A stretch of DNA of 43,334 bases from an uncultured Prevotella sp. (GCA_902497035.1 CABVDL010000011.1:1-43334); one strand, 5' to 3'. Counted from the stretch's first letter, positions 1 to 9,232 are shown. Program-made: numbers and translations. The notes: a model not told the origin generated them from the sequence alone.

Positions 1-2086
1 CGGCGTCAACCAGTGGTATAACACCGACATGACCTACCGCGCTGCCATCAACATGCTGATGCTTTGCGGCACCCTCGGCGTCAACGGTGGTGGCTGGAGC
101 CATTATGTTGGCCAGGAGAAGGTGCGCCCACAAGCTGGCTGGGCACAGATGGCCTTCGCCTTAGACTGGAAACGGCCGCCACGCCACATGAACACCGTGA
201 GCTATATCTATGAACATGCCGACCAGTGGCGCTACGAGAAGGTGACCGTAGACGAACAACTGTCCCCCGTTGCCAATAAAGAGCCATGGAAGGGCCTAAC
301 GCTCCTCGACTGTAACATCAAGAGTCAGCGGATGGGCTGGCTGCCCTCCTCACCGGAGTTCAACCGCAACTCCCTCGACCTCTGTCGTGAGGCTGCCAAG
401 GCTGGGATGAGCGAGAAGGACTATGTCTGTCAGCAGCTCCACGAGGGTAAGTTGTCATTGGCTGCCGAGGACCTCGATGCCCGTGAGAACAGTCCGAAGG
501 TGCTCTTCATCTGGCGCGCCAACCTCATCGGCTGTTCGGCCAAAGGCATGGAGTTCTTCATGAAGCATCTCCTTGGCGCACAAAACAATGTGCTCGGACA
601 GAACCTTGAAGAGTGCGGACAGCCGTTGCCGAAATATGAGAAATGGCATTCCGAGGACACCGTCGGCAAGCTCGACCTCGTGGTCAACATCGACTACCGC
701 ATGACGCAGTCGAGCATCTTCGCCGACATCGTCCTGCCCGCCGCCACCTGGTATGAGAAGGAGGACATCTCGTCCACCGACATGCACCCCTTCCTCCATC
801 CCTTCAGCAAGGCCGTTGACCCCGTGTGGGAGAGCCGCACCGACTGGGATATCTTCCGCGAGCTCTCGAAGGTCTTCTCCGACATGGCTGTCGGACATCT
901 CGGCCACGAGAAAGATGTCGTCTATGGACCGTTGGCCCACGACAGCGCCGGGGAAATCAGCGAGCCCCTCGTCGCCAGCGACTGGAAGGAGACGGGCGAG
1001 ATGCCCGAACCCGGAAAGAACATGGGCAACCTCGTCGTCGTCACACGCGACTATCCCGACATCTACCGCCAGTTCACGACCGTCGGTCCTCTTATCCGCG
1101 ACAAGGGCATTGGCGGCAAGGGCATCGGCTGGTCGGCACGTCCCGACTACGACGAGCTGAAAGCCATGAACGGTGTGGAGCGCGAGGAAGGCGTCAGCCA
1201 GGGTATGCCCCTTATTAAGGAGGCCACGCAGGCCTGCGATGCTGTTCTCACCCTCGACCCCACGAGTAACGGCGATGCCGCCTATCGTGCGTGGAAAGCC
1301 TTGGAGAAGAGCGTCGGACTGCCGTTGGCAGAACCGCTGACGGCAGACTTCGGCAAGACGAAATACACGTATAAGGACTTGGTCGTCCAGCCGCGTCTGT
1401 CCATGCCCACCCCTATCTGGTCGGGCATCAACAACAAGACCACGGAATATACGGCCAACTACACCAATATCCACTACCTCATCCCGTGGCGCACGGTGAC
1501 GGGCCGCCAGAGTTTCTACCAGGATCACCCCTGGATGCAGGCCTTCGGCGAGAACCTGGTCTGCTACAAGCCGCCATTGGCCAAGAAGGAAATCAACAAC
1601 CTCAGGGAGCGGCTGCATCTCAGCGACGACACCCTGGCGCTGAACCTCCTCACGCCGCACAACAAGTGGACCATCCACTCCTCGTGGAACGACAACCTGC
1701 TCATGCTCACCCTCGGGCGCGGCGGCCCCGTCATCTGGATGAGTGAGACCGACGCCGCCAAGCTCAGCATCCGCGACAACGACTGGGTGGAGGTAATCAA
1801 CGACAACGGGTCGGCCATGGCGCGGGCCTGCGTCAGCCAGCGCATCCCCGAGGGCGCTCTCTATATGTATCACAACCAGGGACGCACCGTCAACGTGCCC
1901 CTCAGTCCCCTCACGGGCAACCGTGGCGGCATCCACAACTCCATCTCGCGCTTGTGCCCCAAGCCCACGCATATGATAGGCGGCTACGCACAGCTGTCCT
2001 ACAGCCTGAACTACTATGGCACGATAGGCGCCAACCGCGACGAGTATGTGCTGTTGAGAAAGGTGGACAACGTAAATTGGGAATAA
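1..2086 (+). CDS. narG: Respiratory nitrate reductase alpha subunit (3' part)
   Basis: This is the catalytic molybdopterin subunit of membrane-bound nitrate reductase, which reduces nitrate to nitrite with quinol electrons passed through NarH and NarI. The frame is open from base 2, and about 695 C-terminal residues of a protein usually near 1250 are present. They follow NarG family sequence throughout, for example GGGWSHYVGQEKVRPQAGW, the DMHPF block, LTLGRGGPVIW and KPTHMIGGYAQLSY. The N-terminal Fe-S and Mo-ligand region lies outside the window. The stop is followed one base later by the narH start, so the two are translationally adjacent. No internal damage is seen. The identification is very secure; only the 5' end is missing. 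Confidence 0.97.
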   Translation, partial: GVNQWYNTDMTYRAAINMLMLCGTLGVNGGGWSHYVGQEKVRPQAGWAQMAFALDWKRPPRHMNTVSYIYEHADQWRYEKVTVDEQLSPVANKEPWKGLTLLDCNIKSQRMGWLPSSPEFNRNSLDLCREAAKAGMSEKDYVCQQLHEGKLSLAAEDLDARENSPKVLFIWRANLIGCSAKGMEFFMKHLLGAQNNVLGQNLEECGQPLPKYEKWHSEDTVGKLDLVVNIDYRMTQSSIFADIVLPAATWYEKEDISSTDMHPFLHPFSKAVDPVWESRTDWDIFRELSKVFSDMAVGHLGHEKDVVYGPLAHDSAGEISEPLVASDWKETGEMPEPGKNMGNLVVVTRDYPDIYRQFTTVGPLIRDKGIGGKGIGWSARPDYDELKAMNGVEREEGVSQGMPLIKEATQACDAVLTLDPTSNGDAAYRAWKALEKSVGLPLAEPLTADFGKTKYTYKDLVVQPRLSMPTPIWSGINNKTTEYTANYTNIHYLIPWRTVTGRQSFYQDHPWMQAFGENLVCYKPPLAKKEINNLRERLHLSDDTLALNLLTPHNKWTIHSSWNDNLLMLTLGRGGPVIWMSETDAAKLSIRDNDWVEVINDNGSAMARACVSQRIPEGALYMYHNQGRTVNVPLSPLTGNRGGIHNSISRLCPKPTHMIGGYAQLSYSLNYYGTIGANRDEYVLLRKVDNVNWE

Positions 2087-2087
2087 G

Positions 2088-3593
2088 ATGAAGATCAAGA
2101 CACAAATAGCAATGGTCCTCAATCTGGACAAGTGCATCGGCTGCCACACCTGCTCGGTGACCTGTAAGAACGTATGGACATCGCGCAAAGGTATGGAATA
2201 TGCCTGGTGGAACAATGTGGAGACCAAGCCCGGACCCGGTTATCCCAAGACGTGGGAGGACCAGGAGAAATACCGCGGTGGATGGGTGCGGACCAAAGAC
2301 GGCAAGACAGAGCTGCGTCTCGGCAACCGTCCGAAGGTGATGTCGCAGCTCTTCTCCAATCCTTATCTGCCCCAGGTGAGCGACTACTACGAGCCATTTA
2401 CCTTCGATTTCTCTTCGCTAAAAGGCAAGCGGCGGCTCAAGACACCACCATCGGCACGTCCCTTCTCTATGATCACGGGTAAGCAGATGGATAAGGTGAA
2501 GGACGGTCCCAACTGGGAGGATGATCTTGCCGGAACATTTGACGAGCGCAAGAGCGACCCTAATCTCAAAGACATCGATACGCAAGGCTTCGAGGCCTTC
2601 GAGCGTACGTTCATGTTCTACGTGCCCCGTCTGTGCGAGCACTGCCTGCATCCGGCCTGTATCCCCAGCTGTCCCTCGGGTGCTATCTACAAGCGCAAGG
2701 ACGGCGTGGTGCTCATCAACCAGGATCGCTGCCGTGGTTGGCGGCAGTGCGTGTCGGCCTGTCCATATAAGAAAATCTATTTCAACTATCAGCGGATGAA
2801 AAGCGAGAAATGCGTGTTCTGCTATCCTCGTATCGAGGACGGACAGCCCACGGTGTGCAGTGAGACCTGTGTGGGACGCATGCGCTACCTCGGCGTCATC
2901 CTCTACGATGCCGACAAGACCGACGCCTATGCCGCCGCCGACGAGCGTGACCTCGTGGCCAAGCAGCGTGAGATGATTCTCGACCCCAACGACCCCGCCG
3001 TCATCGCCGAGGCCGAGCGTCAGGGCGTGAGCCACAACTGGATTGTAGCCGCGCAGAAGAGTCCGGCCTATAAGCTCATGAAGGAGTGGGCCATCGCCTT
3101 CCCCCTCCATCCCGAATACCGTACGCTGCCCATGGTGTGGTATGTCCCGGCCATGAGTCCGAAGAAAGAGGAGCTGGCCAAGAAGGAGCAGAACCCGGAT
3201 GCCGACACCGACGAGATGGACTATTTCGCCAAGGTCGATGAGATGCGCATTCCGGCACAGTACTTCGCCAACCTGCTCACAGCCGGTGACGTGCAGCCCA
3301 TCCGCGAGGCCCTCGCCAAACTCGTCGCCCTGCGCGAGTACATGCGGCGGAAGACCGTCGATGGACAGGAACAGCCCGCTGTGCCTGAGAACCTCGGACT
3401 GACGGCAGCTCAGTACGACGACATGTACCGGTTACTCGCCATTGCCAACTACGAGGACCGCTTCGTCATCCCCTCATCGCCCAAACAGCAGGGAAGTCAT
3501 CATTTCGACGAGCGCACGGGCCTCGGCTTCGACGACGAGGAAGCGAACTTCGTCGAGGGCTGCAAGCGTTGCAATCTCTTCGGTGGTAAGTAA
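2088..3593 (+). CDS. narH: Nitrate reductase beta (iron-sulfur) subunit
   Basis: NarH carries electrons from NarI to NarG through four iron-sulfur clusters. At 501 residues it is close to the usual size of about 510. The first cysteine group is C16, C19, C22, C26 (CIGCHTCSVTC). The second starts CEHC at 183 and runs to C195. The third is C215, W218, C221, C225 (CRGWRQC); the tryptophan in place of a cysteine is the NarH hallmark for the [3Fe-4S] cluster. The KSEKCVFCYPRIEDGQPTVC block supplies the last group. All ligands expected for activity are visible. It starts one base after narG stops and is followed 46 bases later by narJ. Confidence 0.97.
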   Translation: MKIKTQIAMVLNLDKCIGCHTCSVTCKNVWTSRKGMEYAWWNNVETKPGPGYPKTWEDQEKYRGGWVRTKDGKTELRLGNRPKVMSQLFSNPYLPQVSDYYEPFTFDFSSLKGKRRLKTPPSARPFSMITGKQMDKVKDGPNWEDDLAGTFDERKSDPNLKDIDTQGFEAFERTFMFYVPRLCEHCLHPACIPSCPSGAIYKRKDGVVLINQDRCRGWRQCVSACPYKKIYFNYQRMKSEKCVFCYPRIEDGQPTVCSETCVGRMRYLGVILYDADKTDAYAAADERDLVAKQREMILDPNDPAVIAEAERQGVSHNWIVAAQKSPAYKLMKEWAIAFPLHPEYRTLPMVWYVPAMSPKKEELAKKEQNPDADTDEMDYFAKVDEMRIPAQYFANLLTAGDVQPIREALAKLVALREYMRRKTVDGQEQPAVPENLGLTAAQYDDMYRLLAIANYEDRFVIPSSPKQQGSHHFDERTGLGFDDEEANFVEGCKRCNLFGGK

Positions 3594-3639
3594 AGATGGG
3601 TATTAATGACCACTGGAATGAATAATAACGACAGCGACC

Positions 3640-4143
3640 ATGATTCAAACTTATAACATTCTTTCCCTCCTTCTCGACTATCCCACTGCCGAGCTCTGGG
3701 ACAGCCGTGCCGACATCCTGCCCGCGCTCCGTGCGGAGGGTGTCCTCAGCGAGGCCTTGCTCAGTAAAGTGGAGACCTTCTTAGGCTATGTGTCGTCCTT
3801 TGCCGATGCCCGGAGCTGGCAGGCGGCATACAGCGACCTATTCGACACCCAGACGAAGACCAACCTCTATCTCTTCGACATGGTCTATGGCACGAGCCGC
3901 GACCGCGGACAGGCTATGGTCGATCTGAAGGAGGAATATCTCAAGGCCGGGCTCATGCCCGCCGAGGATGAGCTCCCCGACTATCTGCCGATGTACTTGC
4001 AGTATGTCGCCAACATGGACGACCTCGCTCAGGCACGGGCCGCCATCGACGACATCCGTGGCGTGCTCACAAAGATGGACGACCGCTTCGCCAAGGAGCA
4101 GCATCCCTACGAGCCACTCATCGCGCTCTTGAAGGAATCATAA
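3640..4143 (+). CDS. narJ: Nitrate reductase chaperone NarJ (short form)
   Basis: NarJ is the dedicated chaperone that binds apo-NarG, helps insertion of the molybdenum cofactor and holds the complex until it reaches NarI. The 167-residue product shows the family features: an N-terminal LSLLLDYP motif, a central stretch with DLFDTQTKTNLYLFDMVYG, and the DELPDYLPMYLQYVA helix typical of TorD/NarJ proteins. It is shorter than the 230-240 residues of enterobacterial NarJ, lacking much of the C-terminal tail. Position between narH and narI supports the call. The start ATG is chosen because the family match begins immediately after it. Confidence 0.92.
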   Translation: MIQTYNILSLLLDYPTAELWDSRADILPALRAEGVLSEALLSKVETFLGYVSSFADARSWQAAYSDLFDTQTKTNLYLFDMVYGTSRDRGQAMVDLKEEYLKAGLMPAEDELPDYLPMYLQYVANMDDLAQARAAIDDIRGVLTKMDDRFAKEQHPYEPLIALLKES

Positions 4144-4155
4144 AATCTCACGGCT

Positions 4156-4824
4156 ATGCACACTTTTCTATTCCAATATCTCCCCTACATCGCCGGTGCC
4201 CTCTTCGTCTGCGGCGTGACCTATCGCATCGCGGCCCAGGGCAAGACCGTGCAGGCTTACTCCACGCAGTTTCTGAGCAACGACCTCCTGCTCAAGTGGG
4301 GCAGCAATCTCTTCCACGTGGGTATCATCCTGGTGTTCTTCGGCCATATCTTTGGTCTCCTCGCACCGGAATGGTCCTACGACTGGCTCATCACCAACGA
4401 GCAGAAACGGCAGCTCGCCATCGTCATGGGCTCCGGTGCCGGGCTCATCACCCTTGTGGGCATCAATCTGCTGACGCTGCGCCGCTTCACCAACCGCAAT
4501 GTCGTGGCCAACAGTCATTTCGACGACTACCTCTTCGTAGTGCTCATCTTCCTGCAGATTGTCACGGGACTCTTAGGCACTGTGGAGACCGTCAACAGCG
4601 ATCTGGAGCACTATATGAACCTCGACCGCTGGGCTCAGGGCCTCTTCACCTTCCTCCCCGAGGCTCCCGACTTCATTGTCCACGCCTCGCTGCCGCACAA
4701 GATTCATATCCTCTTGGGCTTCCTGCTCGTCATCATCTTCCCCTTCACCAAGTTGATGCACATGGTGGCCCTGCCCGTGAGATACCTCATCGACTATTTC
4801 CAAGGACTGATAAAAAGGAAATAA
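4156..4824 (+). CDS. narI: Nitrate reductase gamma subunit (cytochrome b)
   Basis: NarI is the membrane diheme cytochrome b that oxidises quinol and anchors NarGH. The 222-residue protein is the usual length (about 225) with five hydrophobic segments. Likely heme ligands are H54 and H64 in the helix NLFHVGIILVFFGHIFG, and H184 and H202 (HKIHILLGF and KLMHM). The 18-residue spacing of the second pair matches H187/H205 of the E. coli protein. The gene starts 12 bases after narJ and ends 32 bases before the TonB-dependent receptor gene. Confidence 0.96.
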   Translation: MHTFLFQYLPYIAGALFVCGVTYRIAAQGKTVQAYSTQFLSNDLLLKWGSNLFHVGIILVFFGHIFGLLAPEWSYDWLITNEQKRQLAIVMGSGAGLITLVGINLLTLRRFTNRNVVANSHFDDYLFVVLIFLQIVTGLLGTVETVNSDLEHYMNLDRWAQGLFTFLPEAPDFIVHASLPHKIHILLGFLLVIIFPFTKLMHMVALPVRYLIDYFQGLIKRK

Positions 4825-4856
4825 TTCACATTATTCATATAACAAGTAACAGAACT

Positions 4857-6797
4857 ATGTTATTATTAGCTGCCGCCGTAGCTGCCCTACCGCTGACGGC
4901 CAAGCCACTCACCGACACCACCCAAGTCTTCCACTTGGGCGAGGTGACGGTCTTCGAGCATCAGGATAACTTTAAGACGAACCAGGTCAGCTCCGACTTC
5001 ATCAAGTCGGCCGATATGCAGCGCGTCTCCGAGGCCCTCAACTGGGTGCCCGGACTCATCGTCCAGGAGACGGGCGGGCGCAGCGAGGCCGGCTTCATGC
5101 TCCGAGGCATCAGCAGTGCCGACGTGCCTATCTACATCGACGGTGTGCCGATGACGGCGCCCTACGATGGTACCGTCGACCTCTACCGCCTCCCCGCGGG
5201 GATGCTGAGCAAGATAGATGTCAGCAAGTCGGCCAGCTCCCTCCTCTTGGGCGGCAACACCATGGGACCGTCTATCAACCTCATCTCGCGACAGCCGATG
5301 AAACCCTTGGAGCTGCATTTCGACGTGAACACGCTCTGGCACAGCAACCTCAACATTGGAGGACGCTGGGGCAAGTGGTTCGCACAGGTCGACCTGGGCT
5401 ACAGCAACGTCGGCAACTTCCGCCTGCCTCACAGCTATCCCACGACATCATCCTATCTCGACGGCCACAAGCGCCTCAACTCCAAGTCGCGTGACTTCAA
5501 CCTCAACGCCAAGGTAGGCTATGTGCCCAATGCCACCGATGAGTATGTCGTGGGCTATACCCTCGTGCGCGCTGAGAAGCACATCCCCCCGTATCTCGGT
5601 GAGAACGGCAAGGCACAGTTCCGCATCTATCCCGACTGGGATAAGGACGAGGTCTACTTCCATTCCACCACGCGTGTGGCACCCAAGCTGACGCTGAAGA
5701 GCCGCCTGTGGTACGACACGTTCAAGAACACACTCGACTCCTACGACGACTTCACTTATTCCACGCAGAAAGGCAAGCAGGGGTGGACAAGCGTCTACGA
5801 CGACTATGCCCTGGGTGCCAATGTCAACCTCGTGTGGGCAACAGCCGACAACAACGACCTGAAGTTCGGCGGCAACTATAAGTACGATGTCCACCGCTCC
5901 CACAATGTCGGTGAGCCCGTGGCCCATATCAGCGAGGGCATCTATTCCTTCGTCGTCGAGGACGAGGCGCGCCTCAACCATCAGCTCTCCGTCACGGCTT
6001 CCGTGGGATGGTTCGGCCGGACAGGCTATAAGGTGGAAGAATACAACAGCAAGACAGGCATCACTGAGTTGCCCAACTCCCACGACAGCAGCATCAACGC
6101 CCTTTCCGCCATTGACTATCATCCTTCTGCCGACCAGCACTTTCGCTTCACGGTGAGCCGCTCCTCGCTCTTCGCCCGTATGAAGGACAGATATTCCTAC
6201 AAGCTCGGCAAGGCTATCCCCAATCCTGACTTAGGCACGCAGAATGCCATCAACCTCGACCTCGCTTACGAGGGCCGGTGGAACAACCTCACCTGGCAGG
6301 CTGGTGCTTTCTACAACTTCATCAACGACATCATTCAGGAGGTCACAGGTGTTGACACCAGCGACCCGAAGATCTACCAGTTGCAGAACCGCGGCAAGGC
6401 ACAGTACCGTGGCTTCGAGGTCGGCGCAGGCTATGAGCTGCCTTGGCTGACGGCCAATGCCAACTACAGCTTTGTCGACCAGAAGAACATGGACAATAAG
6501 GACTTGAAGTTCCTCTACAGTCCTAAGAGCAAGTTCACTGCTTTCCTGGAGCTCCGTCCCATCTGGCAGTTGCGTCTGCAGGGCCGTCTGATTGCTCAGA
6601 GCAAGGCCTACTCCTCTTCCGACGGCAGCACCAGCACGGCAGGTTTCGCCACCATCGACGCCAGCCTCGCCCGCAAGGTGTGGAAGACCGACCTGAAGGT
6701 CGGTGTCCTCAACCTCGCCGACCGCGTCTATGAGTACACCGAGGGATACCCCATGCGCGGACGCATCTGGTACGCCAGCGTCTCATTTGACCTATAA
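4857..6797 (+). CDS. TonB-dependent outer-membrane receptor (non-SusC)
   Basis: This is an outer-membrane active-transport receptor of about 646 residues. The ATG at 4857 is chosen because it gives a signal-like hydrophobic start (MLLLAAAVAALPLTAKP); the open frame extends upstream only inside narI. A plug domain follows at about 25-160 (GEVTVFEH, then RGISSADVPIYIDGVPM and NLISRQP), then a beta-barrel ending in a phenylalanine-containing strand (YASVSFDL). It lacks the N-terminal carboxypeptidase-regulatory-like domain of SusC proteins, and no SusD is nearby, so a small ligand such as a metal complex, heme or cofactor is more likely than a glycan. It lies 32 bases after narI and 6 bases before the NTPase gene, so it is probably co-transcribed with nar. 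The ligand is unknown. Confidence 0.9.
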   Translation: MLLLAAAVAALPLTAKPLTDTTQVFHLGEVTVFEHQDNFKTNQVSSDFIKSADMQRVSEALNWVPGLIVQETGGRSEAGFMLRGISSADVPIYIDGVPMTAPYDGTVDLYRLPAGMLSKIDVSKSASSLLLGGNTMGPSINLISRQPMKPLELHFDVNTLWHSNLNIGGRWGKWFAQVDLGYSNVGNFRLPHSYPTTSSYLDGHKRLNSKSRDFNLNAKVGYVPNATDEYVVGYTLVRAEKHIPPYLGENGKAQFRIYPDWDKDEVYFHSTTRVAPKLTLKSRLWYDTFKNTLDSYDDFTYSTQKGKQGWTSVYDDYALGANVNLVWATADNNDLKFGGNYKYDVHRSHNVGEPVAHISEGIYSFVVEDEARLNHQLSVTASVGWFGRTGYKVEEYNSKTGITELPNSHDSSINALSAIDYHPSADQHFRFTVSRSSLFARMKDRYSYKLGKAIPNPDLGTQNAINLDLAYEGRWNNLTWQAGAFYNFINDIIQEVTGVDTSDPKIYQLQNRGKAQYRGFEVGAGYELPWLTANANYSFVDQKNMDNKDLKFLYSPKSKFTAFLELRPIWQLRLQGRLIAQSKAYSSSDGSTSTAGFATIDASLARKVWKTDLKVGVLNLADRVYEYTEGYPMRGRIWYASVSFDL

Positions 6798-6803
6798 TAA
6801 GAT

Positions 6804-7334
6804 ATGAAGATTACTATTTTCACCGGTCCGCGTGGTGCCGGAAAGTCCACGCGCTTCATCCATGAATATCGCAGTCATGGCGATGGACTCTGCTTCTTTT
6901 CTTTGAAGCGGTTTGGTGCCGACGGCAGGGTTTGTGCCTACGACCTCGTGCTCTATCCCAAGGACGAGACGCTGCCTTTCTTTGAGAAAGATCCGGAGGT
7001 GGAGATGGAGACGGCGTCGAAGGAGACGTTGGCCGTGAAGGACCTCACGGGCGAGCTAATGCACAGCTGCAGCTACTTTGTCCATAAGTCGGCTTTCGAC
7101 AAGGCACTGGAATACTATAAGGAGCATCCCGAGGCCAAGGAGATATGGATTGACGAGGTAGGGCGTATCGAAATCGCTGGCCAGGGCTTTCGTGAGTTGC
7201 TCATGACGGCTATCGCTGACGGCAAGAACCTTTACTTTGTCGCGCGCAACAACTTCATCCAGCGTCTTCTCCCCCTCCTGCCCACCGATGCCGACATCGA
7301 GATGGTGGATGTGGAGGAAAAGAGCCACAGTTAG
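6804..7334 (+). CDS. P-loop nucleoside-triphosphatase (THEP1/DUF2478-like)
   Basis: A 176-residue soluble P-loop protein. Walker A is GPRGAGKST at residues 8-16. A Walker-B-like stretch IWIDEVGRIEI near 113-123 resembles the DE(V/I)G signature of the small NTPase family that includes THEP1. It follows the TonB receptor by 6 bases, so the two are probably co-expressed with nitrate reductase. Related small NTPases are sometimes found beside molybdenum-uptake or cofactor genes; applying that here is inference. No partner domain is present. The next gene is convergent. Function beyond nucleotide hydrolysis cannot be read from the sequence. Confidence 0.75.
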   Translation: MKITIFTGPRGAGKSTRFIHEYRSHGDGLCFFSLKRFGADGRVCAYDLVLYPKDETLPFFEKDPEVEMETASKETLAVKDLTGELMHSCSYFVHKSAFDKALEYYKEHPEAKEIWIDEVGRIEIAGQGFRELLMTAIADGKNLYFVARNNFIQRLLPLLPTDADIEMVDVEEKSHS

Positions 7335-7344
7335 AAGGACCAGC

Positions 7345-7380
7345 AACGCTGCCATCGATGAGCGTTAATATTATTTCTCT
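7345..7380 (+). terminator. Weak candidate terminator hairpin after the nar operon
   Basis: A 6-bp stem (AACGCT at 7345-7350 with AGCGTT at 7361-7366) closes a 10-nt loop and is followed by an A/T-rich run. It sits between convergent genes, where a terminator is expected, but the stem is short. Confidence 0.35.
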
Positions 7381-7385
7381 TTAAC

Positions 7386-8990
7386 TTAGTCAGCCATTTG
7401 CCTCACCATCCAGTCGCTGATGGTTCCCGTCTCCGACGAGAACGAGCAGGCGATGGCAAAGACTTCGCGGCTGTCGTGGGCGTAAGGTTCGGCATAGCCA
7501 CGGTCGGCAATCTGTGTCATGCCCTCAGCAGCCGGACGGTCGAGCTTGTACTCGAAGATGTAGACATAGCGCGGGGTCTCTATCACGCAATCGGCACGGC
7601 CCTTCGACGTTGCCATCTCATGGCAGATGGTGTTGCGTGTGCTGCCAATGAGGCGCATGATGAGGTAGACGGTGTACTGGAACTGTCGCTCATGGCTCCA
7701 CTCACCATTGCTCTCCCTCACCGAGTAGGGAATGCTGGCCAAAAAGTCGTTCAGCAGGTCGCGGAAGTCTTCCGGCTTGCCATGGTGCAAGGCTTTCTTC
7801 AGTTTTGTGGCCCAGTTGCTGGGCTGCGTGGGTGTATGGAAATAGCCGGATGCAAGGAGCGCTAAGAAGCCAGATGCTACCTCGTGGTTGGGGAAGTCGA
7901 GTTTATATTCCTCATCCTCACGGTTGTAGCCTTTGATGGTGAGGTAGCCGCTTTGATAAATCATCGGTACGGGGGCTTCCACGGTGGCACGGTAGTCCAC
8001 GAACTCCTGCGCTTCATAGCTGTGGTCGATGATGTCCTGGATGTTCTCATCGCTGTGGCTGAGCAGCCGCATCAGGTAGGTCGGGGTGCCGGAAGCGAAC
8101 CAGTAATCCCTTGCGTCCTCACTTTTAAAGGTATTCAACAGAGAGAACGGATTATAGATATCGGTCATGCCTTTACTGAAGTGATAACCGTCATACCTTT
8201 GTTTTAACTGTGATTTAGCCTCTTCAACAGTGATATCGTTTGCTTCTGCAAGATCTTTGAGAGAAGGTGCGAAGATAGTGTTCAGTTCTTCCGTAGTGAT
8301 GCCGCAAATGGCATCAAAGCGTGGGAGCATGCTGATGTCCTGTGCATTGTTGAATCCCGAGAACACACTCACCTGCGCGAACTTGGTGACACCCGTGAGG
8401 AACACGAAGCGCAGGTCGGCGTCAGCGAGCTTGAAAACAGAATAGAATGCCTTGAGCGTCTCACGATGGCGTTCTTCAAGGAGTTGCTCATTGCCGTCGA
8501 TGACCGTCTTCTGTCCCGTGTCCATGACGTCGAGCATCGGCTTGTCGTATTCGTCGACGAGCACCACGCAGGTCTTCCCCATCTGTTCATGGGCCTGGTG
8601 CAGCACGTCGGCGAAGCGGCGGCCGAGCTGGTCGGTAGCAGGCTCCACACCGTATTGCTTCTCCCACTTTGTCACGTAGCCGTTGAGCGTCTGCTCCAGG
8701 GCATCGGCCTCCGTGTAGTTGGAGCCGTTGAAGTCAATCTCAAAGACGGGGTAGGGCTCCCACTTCGTCTCCAGGTTCTCTATCTTCAAGCCCTTGAACA
8801 AGTCCCGGCGGCCCTCAAAATAGTATTTGATGGTGGAGACCAACAGCGACTTGCCGAAACGGCGGGGACGGCTGAGAAAATAGACGCCTTTACTCTTGGT
8901 CAATTCATAGACCAAAGCGGTCTTGTCAACATAGACAAAGCCATCATTGATGATACTTGCGAAGTCTTGTATGCCTATAGGATAATTCAT
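7386..8990 (-). CDS. AAA-ATPase-like / PD-(D/E)XK nuclease-like protein
   Basis: This 534-residue protein belongs to the AAA-ATPase-like (PF09820) plus DUF1703 architecture that is common in Bacteroidota, often in several copies per genome. The start at 8990 is chosen because the family begins MNYPIGIQDF and a canonical promoter lies just upstream; the open frame reaches 9041. The P-loop is RPRRFGKS at 41-48, Walker B is CVVLVDEYDKPML, and the C-terminal part has the nuclease-like pattern GRADCVIE followed by YVYIFEYKLD (D, then E-x-K). The biological role of the family is unsettled; DNA cleavage or defence is possible but unproven. It is single, with convergent and divergent neighbours. Confidence 0.88.
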   Translation of the reverse strand: MNYPIGIQDFASIINDGFVYVDKTALVYELTKSKGVYFLSRPRRFGKSLLVSTIKYYFEGRRDLFKGLKIENLETKWEPYPVFEIDFNGSNYTEADALEQTLNGYVTKWEKQYGVEPATDQLGRRFADVLHQAHEQMGKTCVVLVDEYDKPMLDVMDTGQKTVIDGNEQLLEERHRETLKAFYSVFKLADADLRFVFLTGVTKFAQVSVFSGFNNAQDISMLPRFDAICGITTEELNTIFAPSLKDLAEANDITVEEAKSQLKQRYDGYHFSKGMTDIYNPFSLLNTFKSEDARDYWFASGTPTYLMRLLSHSDENIQDIIDHSYEAQEFVDYRATVEAPVPMIYQSGYLTIKGYNREDEEYKLDFPNHEVASGFLALLASGYFHTPTQPSNWATKLKKALHHGKPEDFRDLLNDFLASIPYSVRESNGEWSHERQFQYTVYLIMRLIGSTRNTICHEMATSKGRADCVIETPRYVYIFEYKLDRPAAEGMTQIADRGYAEPYAHDSREVFAIACSFSSETGTISDWMVRQMAD

Positions 8991-9016
8991 CGTCTGCTGA
9001 TTATGATTACCACTTG

Positions 9017-9047
9017 CAAATTTAGAAAATAATCGGCACAATACAAA
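9017..9047 (-). promoter_or_regulatory. Promoter of the AAA-ATPase gene
   Basis: On the minus strand, a TTTG (9047-9044) is followed after 19 nt by TAAATTTG (9024-9017), matching the Bacteroidota -33/-7 pattern. Transcription would start near 9010, giving a leader of about 20 nt before the ATG at 8990. This supports that ATG over the one at 9041, which would lie inside the promoter. Confidence 0.7.
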
Positions 9048-9085
9048 GAAAAAGAGGAGAAAGATGCCAACAGAAGGAGCCTCGC

Positions 9086-9201
9086 GGAAAATTACGGGTA
9101 TTCTTCAAGATATGCACATCTTTAATATGAACTTCGTCCACTCCTTGGGTATATAGCTCATACGCAAAAGTCTTTAGTCTGCTACAAAATTACGGTTATT
9201 C
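9086..9201. repeat. Pair of 16-bp direct repeats in the intergenic region
   Basis: AAAATTACGGGTATTC at 9088-9103 recurs with one mismatch at 9186-9201. On the minus strand the second copy contains TAATTTTG (9192-9185), a possible second, distant promoter for the AAA-ATPase gene. The first copy lacks the final G of that box. Purpose unknown. Confidence 0.5.
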
Positions 9202-9232
9202 GATTATATTCCCAATAAAAGAGGCAAAAAAA

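Noticed and set aside
455..2227. 590-residue open frame on the minus strand opposite narG
   Set aside because: It is a by-product of GC-rich codons in narG; no domain or start context, and narG is beyond doubt.
4296..4856. Long N-terminal extension of the TonB receptor frame
   Set aside because: It lies inside narI in another frame and its translation is not protein-like; the ATG at 4857 gives a signal-like start.
7386..8990. Classification as a transposase or integrase
   Set aside because: The motifs fit AAA-ATPase-like/DUF1703; no DDE or tyrosine-recombinase residues and no flanking terminal repeats.
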